Shown here: positions 1 through 7,084 of the stretch, one piece after another
Numbering within the stretch: position 1 is the first letter of the stretch
Layout of the letters: every line of letters begins with the position of its first letter
NCBI GenBank assembly: GCA_017435905.1
Contig: JAFSEB010000042.1
Coordinates: forward strand, 1 to 38,411
DNA: 38,411 bases
From: Clostridia bacterium
Lineage (GTDB): Bacteria > Bacillota > Clostridia > Christensenellales > CAG-138
Direction: 5' to 3'
Made by a program: the position numbers and the translations under genes
Notes under the pieces: generated by a model
Seen by the model: the letters and a program-made list of their open reading frames with translations, nothing else
Database searches by the model: none
Told to the model about the DNA's origin: nothing

Positions 1-719
1 ATGAACATGACGATGTGTATATCATCGAAGTCAACCCACGCTCCCCCCGCACCGTGCCGTTCCTCTCCAAAGCGACGGGGTACTCTCTGGCAGACATCGC
101 TACGCTGGTCAATCTGGGCGTATCTCTTGCCGAACAGGGTATCACCGAGATCTATCCCAGGGAAAAGAAACGCTGCTATGTCAAGGCACCAGCCTTTTCC
201 TTCTCCAAGCTGCGGGGCATGGATGCCTACCTTTCCCCGGAGATGAAATCCACCGGCGAGGCCATCGGATATGACAAAAAGCTGCATCGAGCCATGTATA
301 AGGCGCTTATAGCCTCCGGTGTCCATATGCTCAACTACGGAACGGTCATTGTAACGCTGGCCGACGAGGACAAGGAGGAAGCACTGCCGCTGGTGCGCCG
401 CTTCTATGAAATGGGCTTCAATATCGAAGCGACCACTATGACCGCACAGTTCTTGAAGGAACACGGCATCCGAACCAGAACCCGAAAGAAACTCAGTGAA
501 GGCAGCGAGGAGATCCTGGATTCCATTCGCGCCGGATATGTGAGCTATGTCATCAACACCCGCGCCATTCTCTCCGGCGTTCACTACGAGGACGGCGCGC
601 AGATCCGCCGCTGCGCCATTGAAAATGGGATCACCATGCTGACCAGTCTGGATACCGTGAAGGTACTTTTGGATGTGCTGGAGGAAAGCACTATAGGCAT
701 ATCCACTATTGACGAGTAG
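1..719 (+). CDS. carB: Carbamoyl-phosphate synthase large chain, C-terminal part (5' end outside window)
   Basis: Only the last ~238 codons are present; the frame is already open at base 3. CarB makes carbamoyl phosphate from bicarbonate, ATP and glutamine-derived ammonia for pyrimidine and arginine synthesis. The fragment begins in the end of the second ATP-grasp domain (EVNPRSPRTVPFLSKATG, the family's metal-binding and loop signature). It continues through the conserved EMKSTGE stretch and a complete C-terminal MGS-like allosteric domain (about the last 130 residues). The stop is TAG at 717-719. The next gene, nadE, starts 11 bases later, and its Shine-Dalgarno AGGAGGT overlaps this stop, so the two are cotranscribed. 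Whether the missing N-terminal half is intact cannot be seen. An in-operon neighbour such as nadE is not the usual pyr or arg context, which suggests an accessory copy. Confidence 0.93.
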   Translation, partial: EHDDVYIIEVNPRSPRTVPFLSKATGYSLADIATLVNLGVSLAEQGITEIYPREKKRCYVKAPAFSFSKLRGMDAYLSPEMKSTGEAIGYDKKLHRAMYKALIASGVHMLNYGTVIVTLADEDKEEALPLVRRFYEMGFNIEATTMTAQFLKEHGIRTRTRKKLSEGSEEILDSIRAGYVSYVINTRAILSGVHYEDGAQIRRCAIENGITMLTSLDTVKVLLDVLEESTIGISTIDE

Positions 720-730
720 GAGGTATTCAT

Positions 731-1456
731 ATGCGGGATTATAAGAGCGAGTTTTACAGAAGAGTGGAATTTATCAAAACCGTTTTGAGCGAGAGCGGCG
801 CTGACGGCATTGTTTATGGTAACAGCGGCGGTAAAGATTCAGCGTTGGTGGGTATTCTTTGCAAAGCAGCCTGTGATAACACCATTGGCATTATCATGCC
901 CTGTGCCTCCAAACGGAACTATGACCAGGATACAGCTGATGGCTTGACCGTCGCCAAACAGTATCATATCGAAACCCGAACAGTTGATTTGACCCCTGTA
1001 CGTGAATCTGCCGTGCAGCAGATCTCTGCTGCTGCAGATATCAATTCAGCCGCTCTAACGAACCTCGCCCCCCGGCTTCGGATGCTTACGCTCTACGCCA
1101 TTGCCGCCAGCGAAAACCGTCTGGTTGCCGGTACAGGCAACCGCAGCGAAGCCTATGTGGGCTACTTCACTAAATGGGGTGACGGTGCCCATGACTTTAA
1201 CCCTATTTCCGATCTGACAGTAACAGAGATCTACGAATTTCTGCGCTGGCTGAATGCCCCGGCCTGCATCATTGAAAAGGCTCCCTCGGCGGGGCTATTT
1301 GATGGGCAAACCGACGAGCAGGAAATGGGCATCACATACAGTGAATTGGATGCATACCTCTTTGGAGAAGCGGTATCTGATGCTGCAAAACAAATCATTC
1401 AGCGTATGCACGATAAAAGTGAACACAAGCGCGAGGGCATTAAACATTATGCGTAA
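731..1456 (+). CDS. nadE: NAD synthetase, ammonia-dependent type
   Basis: 241 residues, the size of the single-domain NH3-dependent enzyme; there is no N-terminal nitrilase domain. It adenylates nicotinic acid adenine dinucleotide and amidates it to NAD+. The PP-loop ATP pyrophosphatase motif is visible as GNSGGKDSAL near residue 30. Further family blocks are GTGNRSEAYVGYFTKWGDGA around residue 137 and the PSAGLFDGQTDE stretch around residue 185, which in the family lies near the active site. The start is ATG 731 behind AGGAGGT. The stop TAA overlaps the ATG of the murT remnant by one base (TAATG), so translational coupling with the downstream gene once existed. The gene looks intact. Confidence 0.95.
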   Translation: MRDYKSEFYRRVEFIKTVLSESGADGIVYGNSGGKDSALVGILCKAACDNTIGIIMPCASKRNYDQDTADGLTVAKQYHIETRTVDLTPVRESAVQQISAAADINSAALTNLAPRLRMLTLYAIAASENRLVAGTGNRSEAYVGYFTKWGDGAHDFNPISDLTVTEIYEFLRWLNAPACIIEKAPSAGLFDGQTDEQEMGITYSELDAYLFGEAVSDAAKQIIQRMHDKSEHKREGIKHYA

Positions 1457-1767
1457 TGGAACACGAACACCCTGAATCCAAAATCTCAACTGTACGCGCC
1501 ATTATTGCAATCGCAGTTTGCAAGTTGCTCCGTAAGGGTTTACGAATTACGGGACATGGCGGCACCAATCTGCCGGGAAAAGTGGCGCTAAGGCTTTGCC
1601 CAAACATTTTGACTCTGACGGCAGCAGGAGTGCGCACGGTCATTGTAAGCGGAACGAATGGCTAGACAACGACCTGCCGCTTGATTAAACAAGGGCTGCA
1701 GGCTTCCGGTAACGCTGCTGATCGGGCTGTCGCTTCTGCTGGCGCATCCAACTTTCAAGCAGCTTGA
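1456..1767 (+). pseudogene. murT: murT remnant (lipid II isoglutaminyl synthase subunit), amber codon in the P-loop
   Basis: The first 69 codons match the start of MurT, the Mur-ligase-like subunit that with GatD amidates the D-glutamate of lipid II. A GHGGTNLPGKVALRL block is followed by VRTVIVSGTNG, which should run into the ATP-binding GTNGKTTT. In place of the Lys codon stands TAG (1663-1665). The frame then continues T-T-T-C-R-L-I exactly as expected before losing resemblance and stopping at TGA 1765-1767. The rest of MurT and all of GatD are absent. The 3' end runs into the antisense C-terminus of the ParB-like gene at 1685, which looks like a rearrangement junction. carB upstream ends in TAG, so reassignment of TAG to Lys is unlikely. 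The coupled start (TAATG) shows it was once the third gene of the carB-nadE-murT operon. Confidence 0.8.
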
Positions 1768-2587
1768 GTATGGTTTCCTCCATTCTCTGCGGTGTGTAGG
1801 AGCGAGGAAAGTATTTTCGGATTTTCTCCATTGGAAGCGTCAGATTCCAGTTCTCCGGCTTTTTCTGCTCCAACATGATGCCGAGGATGGTATCGTCGTT
1901 GAGCTTTCCTTCGCCCGACAAACGCCTCATACGCTGTGCCTGCGAGAACGAGGGTGTAGCCTGTTCGCTGTCGATTGTCTCGATCAGCAGGCGTTGTTCA
2001 TCGGGTGTGAGATACGAAATCTCGACCGCGGGTGTCATGCCGATTTTGCCCTCATCGACCAGTTGAAGCAGCTCGGGTTCCAACTCATTCAAGCGGATAT
2101 ATCGTTGGATTTGAGAGGAACTGTCCGGGCTGTTTTCTGCGATTTGGGCGCGGGAGGTCTTTCCTTCAAAATTCTGCCCAACTTGGGCAGAATTTTTTCC
2201 GGGCCTGCCAGCCTGCCTTTTGATGGCTTCCAACTTCATCTTGTAAGCCTTTGCTTTCTCGCTGGGGAGGATATTTTCTCGCTGCAGGTTACTGTCTACC
2301 ATGATGATGGTTGCGGCGTTGCGGTCGATGTCGCGGACGATGATGGGCATGTCATCGAGACCGGCAATCGCGGATGCCTGTTTTCGTCGATGCCCCGCAA
2401 TCAGTTCAAAAGTCCCATCGGGGAGAGGATGCGCAATGCCGGGGACGAGCACTCCGAACTGCTTGATGCTCTCAACCGTCTGCTGCATCATATCATCATC
2501 ACGAACGCCGAAAGGGTGGTCGGGATAGGGACGCAGCTTATCCAAGGGGATGCGCTGAATGACTTCTAAAGTATCGTTGTTTTCCAT
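1685..2587 (-). CDS. ParB/RepB/Spo0J-family protein of mobile-element type
   Basis: 300 residues with an N-terminal ParB/sulfiredoxin-like nuclease-CTPase fold. LDKLRPYPDHPF at about 15-27 is the conserved box I, and AGHRRKQA at about 84-91 stands for the ParB GERRxRA motif. A central helix-turn-helix region follows (AQIAENSPDSSSQIQRYIRL, about 147-166). The C-terminus is basic and ends in KRQPDQQRYRKPAALV. This tail overlaps the antisense of the murT remnant and may be foreign to the family. No parA is adjacent. Orphan ParB-like proteins of this length are common on clostridial integrative and conjugative elements, where their role (partition, regulation or replication control) is usually unproven. 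The start is ATG 2587 preceded by GGAGGTAATC. It faces rpsI across a 346-base region holding an inverted repeat and an iteron-like array. Confidence 0.82.
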   Translation of the reverse strand: MENNDTLEVIQRIPLDKLRPYPDHPFGVRDDDMMQQTVESIKQFGVLVPGIAHPLPDGTFELIAGHRRKQASAIAGLDDMPIIVRDIDRNAATIIMVDSNLQRENILPSEKAKAYKMKLEAIKRQAGRPGKNSAQVGQNFEGKTSRAQIAENSPDSSSQIQRYIRLNELEPELLQLVDEGKIGMTPAVEISYLTPDEQRLLIETIDSEQATPSFSQAQRMRRLSGEGKLNDDTILGIMLEQKKPENWNLTLPMEKIRKYFPRSYTPQRMEETILKLLESWMRQQKRQPDQQRYRKPAALV

Positions 2588-2608
2588 GATTACCTCCGTA
2601 AATGCTAA

Positions 2609-2640
2609 GAGCGCCCAGCGAATGAAATCACTGAGCGCTC
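2609..2640. repeat. Inverted repeat upstream of the ParB-like gene
   Basis: Arms 2609-2618 and 2631-2640 (GAGCGC/GCGCTC plus CAG/CTG, one mismatch) flank a 12-base loop. It lies 21 bases upstream of the start of the ParB-like gene and has no T-run on either strand. An operator or leader hairpin is therefore more likely than a terminator. Autoregulation by the ParB-like protein is an inference. Confidence 0.5.
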
Positions 2641-2650
2641 GGATTTAGGA

Positions 2651-2822
2651 TTATTTTATTGAGGTCAAAATCAGACAAACGATATCAAAATCGATCAGCG
2701 TTATTGCTGCCGATGCAGTCCCTTTTGTGGCTTCGGAAGGGGCTGAAATGTAGCCCATTTTTAGCCCATAATTTAACCCATCCATTAACCCATTCGGGGA
2801 TTTTAACCCCTATTTAACCCAT
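2651..2822 (-). other. Possible decayed 3' coding tail spanning the repeat array
   Basis: On the minus strand one frame is open from just after a TAG near 2823 down to TAA at 2651-2653. It reads a periodic GLK..NGLMDGLNYGLKMGY segment, then an ordinary-looking tail ending in LTSIK. It has no convincing start or ribosome site. It may be the leftover 3' end of a gene (for example a recombinase or replication gene of the neighbouring element), or the accidental translation of the repeat array. Confidence 0.25.
2751..2822. repeat. Iteron-like array of six TA(A/G)CCCAT units
   Basis: Units begin at 2751, 2762, 2774, 2786, 2804 and 2815. The first two read TAGCCCAT, four read TAACCC(A/C)T. Spacings are 11, 12, 12, 18 and 11 bases, close to one helical turn, so a protein could bind them on one face. 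The array lies between the rpsI terminator and the ParB-like gene in a stretch otherwise without genes (2641-2870). Confidence 0.6.
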
Positions 2823-2870
2823 ATAAACGAGTATAGGATAGGTCAGATTGCGTCAAACCATATCAAAAGG

Positions 2871-2904
2871 AAAAACCCCGGAATTGCGATAATTCCGGGG
2901 TTTT
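2871..2904. terminator. Bidirectional rho-independent terminator after rpsI
   Basis: A perfect stem (AAAACCCCGGAATT paired with AATTCCGGGGTTTT) with a five-base loop, 29 bases past the rpsI stop. A and T tracts on both sides would let it act on both strands. It separates the ribosomal operon from the accessory DNA to its left. Confidence 0.9.
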
Positions 2905-2933
2905 GAGTGCTTTTGCGGTATAAAAAGTACAGT

Positions 2934-3329
2934 TTAGCGCTTGCTGAACTGAGGAGCACGGCGTGCAGCCTTCAGACCGTACTTCTTCCTTTCCTTCATG
3001 CGAGGATCGCGGGTCAGGAAACCGGCTTTCTTCAGAGCACCACGGAGTTCGGGATCCGCAACGATGAGGGCACGGGCGATGCCGTGACGGATAGCACCGG
3101 CCTGACCGGTGAAGCCGCCGCCGTAAACGTTGACGTTCACATCGAACTTGGAAAGGGTGTCGGTGAGAACCAGGGGGGCACGGACGATCATCTTGAGGGT
3201 CTCGTAACCGAAGTAATCTTCGAGGTCACGCTTGTTGACGGTGATGTTGCCGTTGCCGGGGAGCAGACGAACGCGGGCGACAGACTTTTTACGCCTGCCG
3301 GTACCGAGATACTGAGTGACAGTTGCCAT
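2934..3329 (-). CDS. rpsI: 30S ribosomal protein S9
   Basis: 131 residues, the standard length. S9 sits in the 30S head, and its C-terminal tail reaches the P-site tRNA. The sequence has the family start ([17 protein letters not shown]), the central [19 protein letters not shown] block and the invariant terminal QFSKR. The gene follows rplM by 20 bases and shares its promoter; a strong terminator follows. The 3' end of rpsI is a known insertion point for some integrative elements of Gram-positive bacteria, which is relevant because mobile-type genes lie directly downstream. The reading frame here is intact. Confidence 0.98.
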   Translation of the reverse strand: MATVTQYLGTGRRKKSVARVRLLPGNGNITVNKRDLEDYFGYETLKMIVRAPLVLTDTLSKFDVNVNVYGGGFTGQAGAIRHGIARALIVADPELRGALKKAGFLTRDPRMKERKKYGLKAARRAPQFSKR

Positions 3330-3349
3330 AATTCAAATCTCCTTCCCGC

Positions 3350-3781
3350 TTATTTGAGCACGAGCACTTCGGGCATCTGGGCAGCGTTCTTATGCTCGGG
3401 ACCGGCATAAATGCGGACCTTCTTGAGCATCTGACGGCCGAGGGGACCCTTGGGCATCATGCGGCGAATTGCTTCGTATACGGCGAATTCCGGCTTCTTG
3501 TTGAGGAGCTCACGGTAGGTGGTCTCCTTGAGGCCGCCGGGATAACCGGTGTGGTGATAGTACTTCTTCTGATCAAGCTTGCGGCCGGTCATCACAACCT
3601 TCTCGGCGTTGATGATGATGACATGGTCACCGGTATCGCAATGGGGGGTATATATCGGCTTATGTTTTCCGCGAAGGATAGCGGCTACCTGGGAAGCGAG
3701 ACGGCCGAGCACCATTCCGTCTGCATCCACAACATACCACTTACGTTCGACGGTCTCGCCTTTTGCCATATAGGTTTTCAT
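3350..3781 (-). CDS. rplM: 50S ribosomal protein L13
   Basis: 143 residues beginning [21 protein letters not shown] longer in-frame extension upstream is rejected because AGGAGG stands 6 bases before this ATG and the family starts here. L13 is an early-assembling 50S protein that binds 23S rRNA. The hallmark blocks [16 protein letters not shown], the VVMTGRK segment and [19 protein letters not shown] are present. It is the first gene of the rplM-rpsI operon, with a consensus promoter and a ~107-base leader upstream. Confidence 0.98.
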   Translation of the reverse strand: MKTYMAKGETVERKWYVVDADGMVLGRLASQVAAILRGKHKPIYTPHCDTGDHVIIINAEKVVMTGRKLDQKKYYHHTGYPGGLKETTYRELLNKKPEFAVYEAIRRMMPKGPLGRQMLKKVRIYAGPEHKNAAQMPEVLVLK

Positions 3782-3888
3782 GGCGCGTCCTCCTAATTGT
3801 AAATGTAATATTTTTGTTGTGTTATGCATGGTTGACGCTTTGCTGCCGGGGCTAGTGGCCGCAAATCACCAATCCTATCAAACACACC
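3782..3888 (-). promoter_or_regulatory. rplM leader, candidate L13 autoregulatory RNA
   Basis: About 107 bases separate the predicted transcription start from the rplM ATG. The leader contains a GC-rich segment (3838-3862) able to form hairpins, while the ribosome site itself lies in AT-rich sequence. L13 autoregulatory leaders are known in several Bacillota. I could not match a specific consensus by eye, so the assignment rests on position and length. Confidence 0.4.
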
Positions 3889-3894
3889 TTTGTT

Positions 3895-3923
3895 ATTATA
3901 GTGAAAGGAAGCCCCGATGTCAA
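3895..3923 (-). promoter_or_regulatory. Consensus sigma-A promoter of rplM-rpsI
   Basis: On the minus strand TTGACA (3918-3923) and TATAAT (3895-3900) are separated by exactly 17 bases. Both hexamers are perfect consensus, as expected for a ribosomal-protein operon. Confidence 0.92.
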
Positions 3924-3970
3924 GGGATTTTTTCAGTATTTTCGGGGTTTTTTCAAGTTTTTTCGCCGTA

Positions 3971-4432
3971 TCATTCCATGCCGGGAAAGCCTATCTGCCG
4001 AAGCGCCTCATAGAGCATGATCGCCACGGAATTGGAAAGATTCAGCGAGCGCCGATCGTTCAGCATGGGAATGCGTACCGCATCCTCCGCCCTTCTCGTA
4101 AGCAGCTTTTCACCAAGACCGGCTGTCTCTTTTCCAAACACAAGGAAGTCGCCGTCCCTGTATTGTGCCTGCGCATAGCTGCGCTTTGCATGGGTGGATG
4201 CAAGAAAGAACCTTGCATCGGGATGAGCCGCCTCCACCTCCTCAAAGGAATCGTAATAGGTGATATTGAGGTATTTCCAATAATCGAGCCCTGCCCGTTT
4301 CAGGTGCTTATCATCCGTGGAAAAGCCCAGCGGACGGACAAGGTGCAGCGCAGCACCCGTTACCGCACAGGTACGGGAAATGTTTCCGGTATTTTCCGGG
4401 ATCTCCGGCTCCACAAGAACGATGTTGAACAT
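3971..4432 (-). CDS. trmL: tRNA (cytidine/uridine-34 2'-O)-methyltransferase TrmL
   Basis: 153 residues, the size of the minimal SPOUT (trefoil-knot) enzyme that methylates the ribose of the wobble base in two tRNA-Leu species using S-adenosylmethionine. It starts with the diagnostic MFNIVLVEPEIPENTGNISR. The knot segments that bind AdoMet follow: LVFGKETAGL near residues 96-105, and IPMLNDRRSLNLSNSVAIML near the C-terminus. The start is ATG 4432 behind AAAGGAAC. It stands alone between iadA's terminator and the rplM promoter. Confidence 0.93.
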   Translation of the reverse strand: MFNIVLVEPEIPENTGNISRTCAVTGAALHLVRPLGFSTDDKHLKRAGLDYWKYLNITYYDSFEEVEAAHPDARFFLASTHAKRSYAQAQYRDGDFLVFGKETAGLGEKLLTRRAEDAVRIPMLNDRRSLNLSNSVAIMLYEALRQIGFPGME

Positions 4433-4511
4433 AAACTGCGGTTCCTTTCTTAAACGACCTTTTCATTTTATCATTTAGAAACCCTGCGTCAAGCCCTTCC
4501 CCACCTTTTCC

Positions 4512-4543
4512 GGAAAAGAAAAAGAGCCGCATTGCTGCGGCTC
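4512..4543 (-). terminator. Terminator closing the long minus-strand run after iadA
   Basis: Eight-base-pair stem (GAGCCGCA/TGCGGCTC, 4524-4543) with a four-base loop, followed on the minus strand by a T-rich tract at 4512-4523. It lies 15 bases past the iadA stop. Confidence 0.88.
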
Positions 4544-4558
4544 GCATGCTGCCGTATC

Positions 4559-5692
4559 TCAGTTTTCAAAGGGAGCGGTAAACTGCAGAATACCATGGTG
4601 CACCATCAGCCTGCCCTTGGCAAAAACGCTGTCGACGGAAAGATCATCCGTAAGGAAGGTAAGATCCGCATCGCTGCCTGCTGCGATGCAGCCTTTTTTC
4701 GGATAAAGCGCAAGCGCCTTCGCCACGTTTTCCGTGCAGGGCTTGATCGCTTCTTCAAGGGGAAGCCCCTTATCCTTCACAAGGCTCTTCACAACGCCAT
4801 GGAGGTTGTCGATCTTGCCTGCGCCGATGCCGATCATTTCGTTTTTTTCATTCCAGATAGGGAAGCTGCCGTTGCCGTCGGTGCTCATTGTCACCATACC
4901 CTTTGCCCCCTGCTCAAGCGCACGGGACACGATGCCTGCGGTATGGATATGCTCGTTGCCGCAGGTGAAATCCGCATAGCCGCCAAGCTTCGTCCAGCGC
5001 ATGGCAGCATCAAACTTACCGCCAAGGTGCGTGGGGCGAAGGTTGGCAATGGGGATATCGGTGCTCTCTACGATATCAAAAAGCATATCAAGCTGTGCTT
5101 TGCCCGTTCCCGTATGGAAGTGGGTAATACCGACCTTGCCGGAAAGGATGCCTGCCTGCCGTGCCTGCGAAATGAGCCATACAAGGTCCCTTTTGTCCAT
5201 ATTCATGCTGCGGTGATCGGAAATGGCGATTTTGACGCCGATGCACTCCTGCAGCATCACGATATCCTTTTTCACGCTCCCCGTTACGGTGGGAGACGGG
5301 AATTCATAAGCGCCCGTCAGGAAGAAGGCTGTCAAGCCCATTTCATTGAAAGCCTTTGCCCGTGCAGCAAGACTTTCCACGCTGCGGTTGGTGCCATCCG
5401 TACCGAGAAGACCCACAAGGGTGGTAACGCCTGCACGGACGGGCGCACTCAGCGGAAGCGGCGGCACCTGATTGCGGAAGCCGCCTTCCCCACCGCCGCC
5501 GGTAATGTGCACATGCTGGTCGATATAACCCGGAATACAGCGCATGCCTTCCGCATCAATAACATGAAGACCCGGAAAGCTGCAGTCGATGGCATCCGCC
5601 ACTGTTTCAACGGTTTCCCCTGCGATCAGAATGTCGGAATGTTTCCAGCTGCCGTCACGGAAAACGGAAGCGTTATTAATGAGCGTGATCAC
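4559..5692 (-). CDS. iadA: Beta-aspartyl (isoaspartyl) dipeptidase
   Basis: 377 residues from a GTG start (5692) preceded by AGGGGGG. Upstream in-frame extensions would run through the preceding gene and are rejected. The enzyme is a binuclear-zinc amidohydrolase that cleaves isoaspartyl dipeptides, products of damaged-protein turnover. Visible ligands are H60xH62 in GYIDQHVHITGGGGEGGF, His in GITHFHTG, His in NLRPTHLGG and the catalytic Asp in STDGNGS. The start lies 17 bases from the stop of the SleB-type lipoprotein gene, at the end of an operon that also contains the HslVU protease, a plausible supplier of peptides. The length is slightly below the ~390 of E. coli IadA; nothing essential seems missing. 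Confidence 0.92.
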   Translation of the reverse strand: MITLINNASVFRDGSWKHSDILIAGETVETVADAIDCSFPGLHVIDAEGMRCIPGYIDQHVHITGGGGEGGFRNQVPPLPLSAPVRAGVTTLVGLLGTDGTNRSVESLAARAKAFNEMGLTAFFLTGAYEFPSPTVTGSVKKDIVMLQECIGVKIAISDHRSMNMDKRDLVWLISQARQAGILSGKVGITHFHTGTGKAQLDMLFDIVESTDIPIANLRPTHLGGKFDAAMRWTKLGGYADFTCGNEHIHTAGIVSRALEQGAKGMVTMSTDGNGSFPIWNEKNEMIGIGAGKIDNLHGVVKSLVKDKGLPLEEAIKPCTENVAKALALYPKKGCIAAGSDADLTFLTDDLSVDSVFAKGRLMVHHGILQFTAPFEN

Positions 5693-5708
5693 GGTTCTTT
5701 CCCCCCTG

Positions 5709-7076
5709 TTATCTTGCGTATTCGCCGTAAAGGCTGCGGAAGAATGCATTGTTTCCGTAGGTAGCATAATAAATACGTTTGTCTCCCCAGCTGGTACCCC
5801 TGCTCTTCTGACGGAAGAAATGCACATCCTCCGGCAGGAAGGTATCGTGGTTGACGAAGATCTGCTTCACAGCCGCCACCGTATCCGCCACAGGCTTAAC
5901 GGAGCGGATCTCCGCCTCGTCATCGGCAACGGTGTACTGGTTTTTCTGGAAGATGATGTCTTCGATATCATTGGGATAATTTGAGGACAGGTAGCGGTTG
6001 TAAATGGTATTTGCCACCGCAGCACGTGCCTCGACGGATGTACCCTTTGCCTCTTCCTGCACTACCTGCGCAAGCAGCAGCAATTCCGCTGCGGTAAAGC
6101 CGCCGCCATCGGAGAAATAATCATAGGGATCCACACCGTAGCCGTTGCCGCCGGAACTTGTACCGATGCTTTCCGGCTTCTTTGTGGGCGAAACGGTCGC
6201 CGTGGGCTTCACTGAGGGACTCGGCGAAGCGGAGGCTGCAGGCGTAGCGGAAGGCGTCGGAGCAGGTGTGGGCGAAGGCGAAGGTGTCGGCACGGTGCCG
6301 ATCTTCACAAGTTCTTTTGTGATGAAGCCTTTTTTGCCGCCGTATTCCACCCGGTACCAGTCGCCGGAGGAGCCCGTTACGGTGATCTTTTCATTCCGGT
6401 CAAGCTCTGCGATGATATCGTAATCCTTGCCGGGACCTTTACGGAGGTTTGCGCTGCCTGCATTCACATATGCAGCGGTATCATCCATCTCCTTAACCTT
6501 GTAGGACGGCGTCGGTTTCGGTGTGGGAGCCGTGCCGAATTCCACAAATTCCGCAAGGATGAAGCCGGTTTCCCGGTCTTCCGTTTCCACCCGGTACCAA
6601 TCGCCGCTTTTCCCCGTCACGGTCAGCTTTTCATTCTCAAACAGTTCTTCAAGAATGGCATACTCCGTATCGGGACCTTCACGCAGGTTTGCGCTGCCTG
6701 CGTTGAGATAGGCTTCCTTCTCCTCCATCTCCTCCACCGTGTAAGCAGGCGTAGGTGACGGTGTCGGCGAAGGCGTGGGCGTTAGCAAAGGTTCTGCCGG
6801 CGGCGTGGGTGAAGGCTCCGTTTCTTCCGTGGCTGCCGGCGTTGCCGGAGGAAGCGGCGCAGCGGAAGATTCCGCATCCACGCCAATAAGCGCACCGGGT
6901 GTTTCTTCCGGTACGCCGATGGGAGTCGGTGCGGTTGTTCCTTCCGGCACAGGCGTTAAAACGGGATCGGTGTATGCCGCTTCGTAGGGCACCACATTTC
7001 CGGTTTCCGCAACCTGCACGCATCCCGTCAAAAGCAGCATTGCCGCAGACAGGATCAGGCTGAGCGTTCGTTTCAT
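5709..7076 (-). CDS. SH3b-SH3b-SleB/CwlJ-type cell-wall hydrolase lipoprotein
   Basis: 455 residues. The N-terminal signal ends in a lipobox (LLTGC, Cys19), so the protein should be lipid-anchored outside the membrane. Pro/Thr-rich linkers (about 38-110, 182-190 and 260-300) separate two near-identical bacterial SH3 domains (about 120-181 and 200-260, each with NAGSANLR.GP and SGDWYRVE). The C-terminal Hydrolase_2 domain (about 330-450) has VVQEEAKGTSVEARAAVANTIYNR, the SleB/CwlJ signature with its catalytic Glu. Relatives are spore cortex lytic enzymes, but the lipobox and SH3b repeats suggest a vegetative peptidoglycan remodeller. The start is 8 bases past the hslU stop with no obvious Shine-Dalgarno, so it probably depends on coupling. 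It occupies the place where codY follows hslU in Bacillus. Confidence 0.88.
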   Translation of the reverse strand: MKRTLSLILSAAMLLLTGCVQVAETGNVVPYEAAYTDPVLTPVPEGTTAPTPIGVPEETPGALIGVDAESSAAPLPPATPAATEETEPSPTPPAEPLLTPTPSPTPSPTPAYTVEEMEEKEAYLNAGSANLREGPDTEYAILEELFENEKLTVTGKSGDWYRVETEDRETGFILAEFVEFGTAPTPKPTPSYKVKEMDDTAAYVNAGSANLRKGPGKDYDIIAELDRNEKITVTGSSGDWYRVEYGGKKGFITKELVKIGTVPTPSPSPTPAPTPSATPAASASPSPSVKPTATVSPTKKPESIGTSSGGNGYGVDPYDYFSDGGGFTAAELLLLAQVVQEEAKGTSVEARAAVANTIYNRYLSSNYPNDIEDIIFQKNQYTVADDEAEIRSVKPVADTVAAVKQIFVNHDTFLPEDVHFFRQKSRGTSWGDKRIYYATYGNNAFFRSLYGEYAR

Positions 7077-7084
7077 GGCGGTTG

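Noticed and set aside
1456..1767. Genuine TAG recoding (suppression) in murT
   Set aside because: carB in the same operon ends at TAG, the frame has no downstream MurT sequence beyond a few residues, and the rest of the gene is missing.
1994..2569. 191-residue plus-strand reading frame opposite the ParB-like gene
   Set aside because: Shadow of ParB; no ribosome site or recognisable motif.
2751..2822. CRISPR array
   Set aside because: Units are 8 bases at 11-18-base spacing without spacers of uniform length and no cas genes are present.
3911..3960. Plus-strand hairpin CCCCGA ... TCGGGG followed by Ts
   Set aside because: Loop is over 20 bases and it overlaps the perfect rplM promoter; no plus-strand gene precedes it.
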